Positions 35,793 to 43,495 of a stretch of DNA of 64,000 nucleotides are shown here, one piece after another. The translations under genes and the position numbers were made by a program. The stretch's first letter is position 1, and every line of letters starts with the position of its first letter. Below the pieces are notes generated by a model, which worked only from the letters and a program-made list of their open reading frames with translations, had not been told where the DNA came from and did no database searches. Origin of the DNA: Microbispora rosea subsp. aerata (GTDB lineage Bacteria > Actinomycetota > Actinomycetes > Streptosporangiales > Streptosporangiaceae); assembly GCF_014647835.1 (NCBI RefSeq), contig NZ_BMPY01000030.1:1-64000 (forward strand), in the 5' to 3' direction.

Positions 35793-38045
35793 ATGAGCGG
35801 GCTTCTGGGACGGCTCGGCGGATGGTGTGCACGCCGCGGCTGGGTCGTACTGACACTGTGGGTGCTGGCGGCCGGCCTGCTGACCGCGGCCACGCTGGTG
35901 TGGGGCCGACCGGTGAACAACGACGTGTCGATTCCCGGCACCGACGCGCAGCGGGCGCACGAGCTCATGCGCGAAGGCTTCGGCCCGGGGTTCGATCCCG
36001 GCGGCACGGTGCAGCTCGTGCTCTACACCGCGAACGGCACGCTGATCGACGAGTCACGCAAACAGGCCGTCGAGCAGACCATGGAGGCCCTGCGGCGCAC
36101 GCCGCACGTGGTCGAGGTGGAGACGCCGTACCGGATCGGCGGCATGTCGTCCAGCCTCCGGATCGGCATGATCACCGTGAAGCTGAAGGGGCAGGACGCC
36201 ACCAAGATCGTCCAGACTTCGGAGCGGCTCGTCGCCGCCGCGGCGCCGGCGGTGCGGGCGGGCATCGAGGTCGTCGCGTCCGACAACTCCACGCCCGCCG
36301 ACAAGCAGATCAAAACCGGCGCGAGCGAGGTCGCCGGCGTCGTCGTCGCGCTGCTCGTGCTGCTGTTCGCGTTCGGGACGCTGGTCGCCGCGCTCGTGCC
36401 GATCTTCACCGCGCTGATCAGCATCGGCGTGGGGCTCGGTCTCATCGGGCTGCTCGGGCACGTCCTGGACGTCCCCTCGACCGCGTCGATCCTGGCCACG
36501 ATGATCGGCCTCGGCGTCGGCATCGACTACGCGCTGTTCCTGCTGTCGCGGCACCGCACGCTGCTGGCCGAGGGCGTGCCGGTGCAAGAGGCGGTCCGGC
36601 GTACGGCGGCGTCCTCGGGCGGGGCCGTGCTGTTCGCCGGCGGCACGGTCGTGATCGCGCTGAGCGCGCTGATGTTCGCCGGCTTCCCCTTGATGAGCAT
36701 GCTGGGGTGGATCACCGGGGTCTCCGTCGTGTGCGCGGTGCTGACCTCGATCACGCTGGTCCCGGCGCTGCTCGGCATCCTCGGGCACCGGATCAACGCG
36801 CTGCGCGTGCCGTTCTTCGGGCGCATCGCCCGGCGTGACGGCCCGGCCACCGGCTGGGCCAGGCTCGGCAACTGGGTGGCCGGCCGTCCCTGGCGGGTGC
36901 TGGCCGTCACCGTGGTCGTGCTCGCGGCGCTCGCCGCCCCGGCCGTCACGATCAAGCTGGGCCCGCTCGACAACGGGTACGGCGACAAGGGCACGTCGCA
37001 GCGCCGGGCGTACGAGCTGATCGAGGCGGGCTTCGGCCCGGGGGCCAACGGCGCGCTCATCGTCGTGGCCGAACTGGACGACAAGATCGAAGACTCGACC
37101 CCGCCCGACCCCGTCGTGCAGGTGCTGCGGCAGCGGGTGGAGCACACCGACGGCGTCGCCTTCGTCGCCCCGGCGAAGGTCAACGAGGACGGCCGCTCGG
37201 TGCTCATCCAGGCCATCCCCGACTACGCGCCGAGCGACCCGCGGACCCTCGACGTGGTGAAGCGGGTCCGCGCCATCGAGGTGGACGGGGCCCACGTCCA
37301 CGTCGGCGGCCAGGTGGCCGGGCTGGCGGACGCGGGCGACCGCATCATGGGCAGGACGCCGCTGGTCGTCGGCGTCGTCGTGCTGCTCAGCGCCCTGCTC
37401 CTGCTGCTGGCCTTCCGCGCGCCGCTGGTGGCGATCAAGGCGGCGGTGATGAACCTCGTCTCGCTCGGCACCGCCTTCGGCGCCCTCGCCGTGGTGTTCT
37501 CCCAGGGCCTGGGCAGCCGCCTGGTCGGCATGGATCCCCCGCCCTCGGCCGAGGGGTCCTACCTCGCTCCGCTGTTCTTCTCCGTGCCCATCGACACGTA
37601 CGTGCCGCTCATGCTGTTCGCCGTGCTGTTCGGCCTGTCGATGGACTACGAGGTCTTCCTGCTGACCTCCGTACGGCAGGCCTACGCCCGCAGCGGCGAC
37701 AACCGGAGCGCGGTGGCCGAAGGGCTCGGCTCGACCGGCCGTGTCATCACCTCGGCGGCCTTGATCATGGTGGCGGTGTTCACCGCGTTCATCGCCTACC
37801 CCGACCCCCTGGTCAAGGTGTTCGGGGTCGGGCTGGCGGTCGCCATCGCGGTCGACGCGACCCTGATCCGGGGCTTCCTCGTGCCCGCCACGATGGTGCT
37901 GCTCGACCGGCTCAACTGGTGGATCCCGCGCTGGCTCGACCGGATCCTGCCGAACCTGTCGATCGAGGGCCACGAGGAGGACGACGCGCCGGCCGGCCGG
38001 GCGGAGCCGGAGCTCGTCGGCACCGGCCGGCACGCCCGTCCCTGA
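35793..38045 (+). CDS. MMPL family RND transporter
   Basis: A 750-residue membrane protein with two MMPL repeats: a first TM helix (WVVLTLWVLAAGLLTAATLVW), an extracytoplasmic loop, a five-helix block (VVVALLVLLFAFGTLV... GLGVGIDYALFLLSRHR), then a second loop and helix block (LFGLSMDYEVFLLTSVRQAY). The paired GxGxDYALF/SMDYEVF motifs carry the proton-relay Asp-Tyr. Such proteins export lipids, siderophores or drugs. The cargo is not evident. No strong ribosome site precedes the ATG. Confidence 0.93.
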   Translation: MSGLLGRLGGWCARRGWVVLTLWVLAAGLLTAATLVWGRPVNNDVSIPGTDAQRAHELMREGFGPGFDPGGTVQLVLYTANGTLIDESRKQAVEQTMEALRRTPHVVEVETPYRIGGMSSSLRIGMITVKLKGQDATKIVQTSERLVAAAAPAVRAGIEVVASDNSTPADKQIKTGASEVAGVVVALLVLLFAFGTLVAALVPIFTALISIGVGLGLIGLLGHVLDVPSTASILATMIGLGVGIDYALFLLSRHRTLLAEGVPVQEAVRRTAASSGGAVLFAGGTVVIALSALMFAGFPLMSMLGWITGVSVVCAVLTSITLVPALLGILGHRINALRVPFFGRIARRDGPATGWARLGNWVAGRPWRVLAVTVVVLAALAAPAVTIKLGPLDNGYGDKGTSQRRAYELIEAGFGPGANGALIVVAELDDKIEDSTPPDPVVQVLRQRVEHTDGVAFVAPAKVNEDGRSVLIQAIPDYAPSDPRTLDVVKRVRAIEVDGAHVHVGGQVAGLADAGDRIMGRTPLVVGVVVLLSALLLLLAFRAPLVAIKAAVMNLVSLGTAFGALAVVFSQGLGSRLVGMDPPPSAEGSYLAPLFFSVPIDTYVPLMLFAVLFGLSMDYEVFLLTSVRQAYARSGDNRSAVAEGLGSTGRVITSAALIMVAVFTAFIAYPDPLVKVFGVGLAVAIAVDATLIRGFLVPATMVLLDRLNWWIPRWLDRILPNLSIEGHEEDDAPAGRAEPELVGTGRHARP

Positions 38046-38068
38046 TCGGGGGAAACCGGGTCACCTGA

Positions 38069-40348
38069 TCACCGGGGCGGCGGGCTGTCCTGCGGCTCGG
38101 GACTCCGCTGTCCCGGGCTCCGCGGCTGCGGGCTGCTCGCCGTCGAATCCCGAGGCCCGGGGCCGGAGGACTCGGGCGGCTCGGGGCTCCGGCGCCCCTG
38201 CTCGGGAGACCGCGCCGGGCCGGGGTCCTTCTCGGGGCTCGGGCTCTCCTCCGCGGGCTCCCGGGGGGACTCCCGCGGCTTCGAGGGAGACTCCTGCGGC
38301 TTCGGGCAGCGGGGACCGGCGACGAGGATCTCGGCCTCGCGCGGCCCGCCGGGAGCGGCCGGCTCGGTCGTGACCCGCACTCCGAACACGGCCCGCTTCC
38401 CGCATTCCACGACCCCGAGACCGGTGGCGGGCACCGTGAACGAGTAGGACGTGCGGCCCGAGAGCGTGCGGGTGTCGGCCCCCGCCTCGTGGCCGTCTCG
38501 CGTGAAGACGCTGGAGACCTCGACAGGTCCCCTGCCCGAGGTCCGCACCGACACGGCCGCCGTCCTGCCGTCCCAGCCGTCGACGGCCACGCTCTCGACC
38601 ACGGGGACCGGGCAGGGCGGTCCGGTGACCTTCACCGTGCGCGTACGGGCGCCTCCCCGCGCGGCGGGGATCGTGGACACCCGGACCCGCCGATAGACGG
38701 TGGTCCCGCAGTCCGGGGAGGAGAAGGGCTGCCGCAGGCCGATGCGGTAGGACGTCGCGCCCCGCAACGCCACCGTCTGCGCGGGCCGCGCGGCGAGGTC
38801 GCCGGGCGACCGCCCGGAGGCGAACCACGCGGTGAGCAGGACCCGGGCCGCCGTGCTCGTCCGCACGCCGACCGTGACCGCCTGGCCGTCGAACGCCGCG
38901 ATGCGCAGGCTCGTCACCCGAGTCGGCGCAGGCGACGAGGTCGCGCTCATGTGTGAGGGGGTGGCGGGGTGTGAGGGGGTGGCGCTCGGCCCAGAAGACC
39001 CCGGCGACGACCCCGGTGTTCCGGACGGGCCCGGCGATCCCGAGGACCCCGGAGACCCGGAAGACTCCGGCGTTTCCGATGAACCGGGTGTTTCCGAAGA
39101 CCCAGGCGTTCCCGAGGACTCCGGCGGCACGGCCGGCTCGGTGTCCCCGTCCGCCCCCGGATCGGGTCGCGGAACGTCGCCCGGCACCGTCCCGTTGGAC
39201 GCCGTCTCGGTCGGCATGGGGTCGTCCTCGGGGGCGGGCGTCGGGGCCGTGTCCGGGGAACCCACGGCCGGGGGAAGCGAGGCCGGAGCGCTGTACGGAG
39301 GCGGGGCGAGCGTCGTGTCCCGCGCCACGGGGGTCTGCCGGTTGGCCGCGACCACCGCCGCGATCACGACGGCCGACAGCACGGCCGCGCCGATGGCGAA
39401 CCGGGGCGCGAAACGCGCGAGCCGCTCGGACAGCACGGTCTGGGCGAGGGACGTGGACGCCTCGACCGGCTCGGCCGGAGCGGCCAGGGGAAACGTCAGC
39501 GCCAGCAGGGTCGCCAGCTCGGCCAGGTGACGGCGGCCCCGCTGCTCCCAGCCGGGCCCGTACGCCGCGGTCGCCGCGGCCTCCAGATCGGCGATGAACG
39601 CCCGCGCCGTCGGCGGCCGGTCCGCCGGGTTCTTGGCCATGCCGCGCGTGATCAGGCCCCGCACCGAGCTCGGCACGTCCGCCGCCGGGATGGGAGCGCC
39701 GCGGTGCAGCATGCGCAGCGTCGTCAGGTCTTCCGCCCGGTACGGCCGGCGCCCGGTGAGGCACTCGTAGAACACGCAGGTGGCCGCGTAGACGTCGGCG
39801 GCCGGGCCGGCGAGACCGCCGTACCACTGCTCGGGCGCCATGTAGGGCGGCGTGCCGGCGGGCACCTCCGGGGAGCCGCTCGGCGTGGCGATGCCGAAGT
39901 CCGACAGCTTGCTGGTCCCGTCGGCCTGGACGAGCACGTTCTCCGGTTTGTAGTCCCGATGGACGATGCCCGCGGCGTGCGCGGCCGACAGGCCCGACAG
40001 CGAGCCCTTCAGCACGACCAGCGCCGCCTCCGGGCTGGTGGAGCCGTGCTCGGCGAGGATCCTGCGCAGCGAGACCCCGTCGACCAGCTCCATGACGATC
40101 GCCGCGCCGTCGCGCGCTTCGACGTACTCGTACAGGCGCACGATGTTGGGATCGTTCAGCTCGACCATGATCCGGGCCTCGTTGCGGAACCCGGCGAGGA
40201 AGCGCTGATCCCGGCGCAGTTCCTCGCGCAGGTATTTGATCGCCACATAGGCGCCGGTGGTCACGTAGGTCGCCAGCACGACCCGCCCGGCGCCGCCCGC
40301 GCCGAGTTCGCGCACCTCGCGATAGCCCGGTACCGACCAGGCGTTCAT
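38069..40348 (-). CDS. Receptor-type Ser/Thr protein kinase with duplicated ectodomain
   Basis: A 759-residue PknB-like kinase. Kinase domain 8-260: glycine loop GAGGAGRV, Lys38 in VAIKYL, HRDYKPEN with Asp132, DFG at 150-152, APE at 171-173. A transmembrane helix at about 316-335 is followed by a Pro/Ser/Gly/Thr linker with GSSETP-type repeats (340-475). The extracellular part has two homologous modules (477-580 and 583-681), each with one Cys pair (547/579 and 649/681), then a Pro/Ser-rich tail. No PASTA domains are present. The ligand is unknown. Confidence 0.93.
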   Translation of the reverse strand: MNAWSVPGYREVRELGAGGAGRVVLATYVTTGAYVAIKYLREELRRDQRFLAGFRNEARIMVELNDPNIVRLYEYVEARDGAAIVMELVDGVSLRRILAEHGSTSPEAALVVLKGSLSGLSAAHAAGIVHRDYKPENVLVQADGTSKLSDFGIATPSGSPEVPAGTPPYMAPEQWYGGLAGPAADVYAATCVFYECLTGRRPYRAEDLTTLRMLHRGAPIPAADVPSSVRGLITRGMAKNPADRPPTARAFIADLEAAATAAYGPGWEQRGRRHLAELATLLALTFPLAAPAEPVEASTSLAQTVLSERLARFAPRFAIGAAVLSAVVIAAVVAANRQTPVARDTTLAPPPYSAPASLPPAVGSPDTAPTPAPEDDPMPTETASNGTVPGDVPRPDPGADGDTEPAVPPESSGTPGSSETPGSSETPESSGSPGSSGSPGPSGTPGSSPGSSGPSATPSHPATPSHMSATSSPAPTRVTSLRIAAFDGQAVTVGVRTSTAARVLLTAWFASGRSPGDLAARPAQTVALRGATSYRIGLRQPFSSPDCGTTVYRRVRVSTIPAARGGARTRTVKVTGPPCPVPVVESVAVDGWDGRTAAVSVRTSGRGPVEVSSVFTRDGHEAGADTRTLSGRTSYSFTVPATGLGVVECGKRAVFGVRVTTEPAAPGGPREAEILVAGPRCPKPQESPSKPRESPREPAEESPSPEKDPGPARSPEQGRRSPEPPESSGPGPRDSTASSPQPRSPGQRSPEPQDSPPPR

Positions 40349-40420
40349 GACGCCGCCCCCTCGGATAGCCCCTGACTCAAGGTCTCACCCGAAAGGACGG
40401 TTGTCACCGGAGCAAAAACG

Positions 40421-40762
40421 TCACCTCGCGGATGTAGTCCCGGCCCGCGCGGTCACGCGGCGAGCCGCGCGTACGGCGAGGTCACGGGCGAGCGCCCAAT
40501 CGGCCCGGGCCGCCTCCACCGAGCCGTAGACCGGGCCCCAGGCGGCCAGGGCGGGGGTGACCAGGTCGTCGTCGGACGGCAGGAGCGCCGAGCGGACCCG
40601 CCGCACCTCGTCCTCGGCGCGGCCGGCGTCGCCCGTTCCCCGATGGGCGTACCCGAAGACCGCCCGTACGCCGGACTCACGCAGGGCCTCCACGTTCGAC
40701 GTGCTCGCCGCCCTCCGCAGGGCCGGCCGTACCGGCTCAAGCCGAGCAGGCTCGCCTCCCAC
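40421..40762 (-). pseudogene. Remnant of an AtzA/TrzN-type amidohydrolase
   Basis: The reading frame contains an internal block of amidohydrolase sequence (SNVEALRESGVRAVFGYAH... LPSDDDLVTPALAAWGP... ARADWALARDLAVRAARRV) but lacks both the N-terminal metal-binding half and the C-terminal catalytic half. The first 20 residues look unrelated. I read it as a decayed fragment. The match is from recalled family patterns; an alignment would settle it. Confidence 0.55.
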
Positions 40763-40779
40763 CAGATGCTCACGACCGG

Positions 40780-41023
40780 GGGACGAGCAACATCCTGCAA
40801 CGGCTGGTCGCCGCGGGGCCGGTGGAGCGGGAGCCCGATCCGGCGGACGGGCGCAGCTCCTGGGTCCGGCTCACGCCGCTCGGCGTCGAGAAGGCCGAGG
40901 AGCTGTCGCCGACCACGACCGAGGCGCACCGGGAACTGCTGGCCGGCGTGCCCGAACCGGCCATGCGCTGCCGACCGGCTCAGGGACGTCCTGGTCGCGC
41001 TGGGCGACCGGGCCCGGCCCTGA
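40780..41023 (+). pseudogene. Truncated and frameshifted MarR regulator remnant
   Basis: The frame beginning at 40780 encodes the wing and dimer helix of a MarR protein (NILQRLVAAGPVEREPDPAD, then WVRLTPLGVEKAEEL), with the N-terminal HTH missing. Near 40970 the frame must shift to continue as RLRDVLVALGDRARP and stop at 41023. It sits between the amidohydrolase remnant and a ThuA gene. Confidence 0.6.
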
Positions 41024-41120
41024 CCGCCCGCCGACGGCAGTTCCGGGAGACGCGGTCCCGGGAGACGGGGTCCCGCGCGGCGGCGTCGTACCGGTCGGGG
41101 TTCGAGGCGCCGAGGACACG

Positions 41121-41134
41121 ACCTTAATTAAGGT
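41121..41134. promoter_or_regulatory. Perfect palindrome ACCTTAATTAAGGT before ThuA gene
   Basis: A 14-bp perfect AT-rich palindrome ends six bases before the ThuA ATG; its AAGG may also be the ribosome site. AT-rich symmetric sites of this kind are typical of MarR regulators, and the MarR gene just upstream is broken. Confidence 0.65.
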
Positions 41135-41140
41135 GCTGTC

Positions 41141-41797
41141 ATGCCGCGCAACCTCATCCTGAGCGGGGGAGTGGCCCACGACTTCCCCGCCACCTCCGCC
41201 GCCCTCGCGGGCGTGCTCGCCGAGATCGGCATCGAATCGGAGATCACCGAGGACGTCGCCGGAGCCCTGGCCGCGCCCCCGCCGGTCGATCTGATCACCG
41301 TCAACGCGTTCCGCTGGAGGATGGACGGAGACGACTTCGCGCAGGAGCGGGACCGCTGGCGGTTCGAGACGCCCGGCTCGACGCGGGAGACGCTGACCGC
41401 TCACCTCGCGCGGGGCGGCGGGCTGCTCGCCGTGCACACCGCCTCGATCTGCTTCGACGACTGGCCGGAGTGGGCCGAGATCCTCGGCTGCGCCTGGAGG
41501 TGGGGCAAGTCGTATCACCCGCCGATCGGCCCGGCGCGGGTCCGGCTCGGCGGCGGGCACCCGATCGTCGACGGCCTGTCCGGCTTCGCGGTGATCGACG
41601 AGGTCTACACCGACCTCGACGTCCTCCCCGACGTGGAGCCGCTCGCGTACTGCGACGACCAGCCCCTGCTGTGGGCGAGGTCCGTCGCGGGCGGCAGGGT
41701 CGTGTACGACGCCCTCGGCCACGACACGCGGTCGTACGAGAACCCGGTGCGCCGGGCCCTGCTCCAGCGGGCGGCGCGCTGGCTCCTCGAACGCTGA
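41141..41797 (+). CDS. ThuA-domain protein
   Basis: A 218-residue cytoplasmic protein with the class I glutamine-amidotransferase-like ThuA fold: LILSGGVAHDFPATSAALAGVL at the start, GGGLLAVHTASICFDDW in the centre (where the family has a conserved GxHS-like turn), and VYDALGHDTRSYENPVRRALLQRA at the end. ThuA proteins take part in trehalose or related sugar use, but the biochemical role is unclear. A perfect palindrome overlaps its ribosome site. Confidence 0.87.
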   Translation: MPRNLILSGGVAHDFPATSAALAGVLAEIGIESEITEDVAGALAAPPPVDLITVNAFRWRMDGDDFAQERDRWRFETPGSTRETLTAHLARGGGLLAVHTASICFDDWPEWAEILGCAWRWGKSYHPPIGPARVRLGGGHPIVDGLSGFAVIDEVYTDLDVLPDVEPLAYCDDQPLLWARSVAGGRVVYDALGHDTRSYENPVRRALLQRAARWLLER

Positions 41798-41828
41798 CGG
41801 CCCGGGGAACGTCCGGCGACCGCCGCCC

Positions 41829-41951
41829 GTCGCGAGCGTGAACCCAGGCGGATGCGTCGCACGTCGAATCCGGGCCCCATGGAGTCGCGAGACACCGCTC
41901 GCCGTGAGCGTGGATCCAGGCGGGCGCGTCGCAGGCGACCCCAGGCCCGGT
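41829..41951. repeat. Two degenerate 72-bp tandem units
   Basis: A unit beginning near 41829 recurs near 41901 (both contain a GAGCGTG...CCAGGCGG...GCGTCGCA pattern, with about 70 percent identity by eye). It lies in the 250-bp gap between the ThuA and DNA-alkylation-repeat genes, where no gene is visible. Confidence 0.45.
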
Positions 41952-42051
41952 GCAGATCAAAAGACCGCGAGCAATCGTGGCGGGCAGGGCGATAACGCGG
42001 CGAGCCGCCGCCCGGGCCGCGCGCGGCAGGGCGTGTCGCGTCGGACGCGAC

Positions 42052-42732
42052 CTACGCGTCGGAGATGTTCCGCAGCGCCTCGCGGCGGCTCAGGCCGCTG
42101 ATGCCCTGGTGCTTCACGTAGCGGAGCACCTCCTGGGGGTTGGTCTTGGCGTACTCCCGCAGCGCCCAGCCGATCGCCTTGCGGGCGAAGAAATCGGTGT
42201 CGGACAGGCTCGGCTCGATGCAGGCGTAGAGCAGGTGGGGGTCGGTCCGCTCCTTGAAGGAGTTCTGGCACAGGATGGCGGTGCGCCGCTTCCACAGGTT
42301 GGGGTCGTGCGCCCACTCCAGCACCTGGCGGCGCATGCTCTCGGGATACAGCCGCAGCAGCGTGCCGATCCGGTGCACGGCGATGTCGTCGACCAGGTCC
42401 CACCACGCCCCGGTGACGATCATCTCCTCGTACATCGGGACGGTGTAGAGCGTCTGCCAGGACCGGTAGAAGCGGTGCGCGGACAGCTCGATGGCGGCGT
42501 AGCGCTCCTCGCGATACTCCGCCTCGCGCCACAGCGCCAGCACGGCCCTGCGCCACTCGGGGGCGCTCTCCAGCCGGTGCTCGGCGAAGACCTTGCGCAG
42601 CGCGGCCCGCCGGCGCACGGCCGTCACCCCGAGGAACGGCATCTCCGACTTCATGTAGGACCGCATGGAGGCGGCCCGCGCCGGGTCGGCGAGCTCGGTC
42701 AACGCGAGTCGTACGGCCTTGATGAGTGTCAT
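42052..42732 (-). CDS. DNA alkylation repeat (AlkD-like HEAT) protein
   Basis: A 226-residue all-helical protein of the AlkD/AlkC-type family, which excises alkylated bases by wrapping DNA in HEAT-like repeats. Diagnostic parts: KSEMPFLGVTAVRRRAALRK, WWDLVDDIAVHRIG with the catalytic-type Asp, LWKRRTAILCQ and FFARKAIGWALREYAKTNP. The start ATG overlaps the stop of the upstream TetR gene (ATGA), so they are coupled. Confidence 0.93.
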   Translation of the reverse strand: MTLIKAVRLALTELADPARAASMRSYMKSEMPFLGVTAVRRRAALRKVFAEHRLESAPEWRRAVLALWREAEYREERYAAIELSAHRFYRSWQTLYTVPMYEEMIVTGAWWDLVDDIAVHRIGTLLRLYPESMRRQVLEWAHDPNLWKRRTAILCQNSFKERTDPHLLYACIEPSLSDTDFFARKAIGWALREYAKTNPQEVLRYVKHQGISGLSRREALRNISDA

Positions 42733-43409
42733 GACGGCTGGCTCGTCCGTCCGCCGGTCGCCAAGCCGTCGAACAGCAGCTTGACGAAGTGGTCGGCCAG
42801 GGCGTCCGTGTCGAGCCTGCCGCCGGGGCGGAACCAGCGCACGGTCACCCAGATCGTGTCGCGGATCATGCGGTACGTCAGCTTGGGGTCGACGTCGGGG
42901 CGGAACTGCCCGGCGGCCTGGCCCCTCTTGATCTGCTCCACCCACATGCGCTCGACCTGGTCCTCGGCCCGCACGAGGTAGTCGAAGCGGTCGCCGGGCA
43001 GCGAGCGCAGGTAGTTCCAGTCGTTCTGCATGACCGTGATGGCCGCCCGGTGGTCCTCGAGCGTGCCGAAGCCGATGCGGACCATCGCCGTCAGCACCGT
43101 GCGCGGGTCGGTGTGCGTGCTCAAAGCCGCGCGGTAGCGGGTGATCAGATCCTCGAGGAAGGTGCGGAGCACCTCGTCGACGATCGTCTCCTTGGAGTCG
43201 AAGTGGTGATAGAGGCTCCCGGAGAGGATGCCGGCCTCCAGCGCGATCTCCCGCACCGTGGTGGCCTGGAAGCCCTTGCGTGCGAACAACTCGGCGGCGA
43301 GCTTGACGAGGTGGTCGCGTCGTTCGGACGCCGGACCGGCCGCCCCCCGCTTCGCTCTTACCGGCGCGGCCGTGCCGCCGGAGTCCTTACGCTGGTTCAC
43401 GGCTCCCAT
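42729..43409 (-). CDS. kstR2: TetR regulator of the KstR2 type
   Basis: A 226-residue regulator with clear resemblance to mycobacterial KstR2 along its length: TTVREIALEAGILSGSLYHH, FDSKETIVDEVLR, and the C-terminal block RPDVDPKLTYRMIRDTIWVT followed by VRWFRPGG. KstR2 senses the CoA ester of a steroid ring-degradation intermediate (HIP-CoA) and represses C/D-ring catabolism. A perfect KstR2 box lies 12 bp upstream. The neighbours are not steroid genes, so the symbol denotes family only. Confidence 0.88.
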   Translation of the reverse strand: MGAVNQRKDSGGTAAPVRAKRGAAGPASERRDHLVKLAAELFARKGFQATTVREIALEAGILSGSLYHHFDSKETIVDEVLRTFLEDLITRYRAALSTHTDPRTVLTAMVRIGFGTLEDHRAAITVMQNDWNYLRSLPGDRFDYLVRAEDQVERMWVEQIKRGQAAGQFRPDVDPKLTYRMIRDTIWVTVRWFRPGGRLDTDALADHFVKLLFDGLATGGRTSQPS

Positions 43410-43420
43410 TATGGCCGTCG

Positions 43421-43434
43421 AGCAAGAGCTTGTT
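43421..43434. promoter_or_regulatory. KstR2-type operator AGCAAGAGCTTGTT
   Basis: This fits the published AnCAAGnnCTTGnT consensus at every fixed position. It lies just upstream of the KstR2-like gene and between it and phoD, so it should mediate autorepression and possibly control phoD. Confidence 0.75.
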
Positions 43435-43495
43435 CACATTCTTGCCTCGCTCGACCTCCCCGCACGGCTGGGCCTGGTGGGGCAGGATCGAAGCC

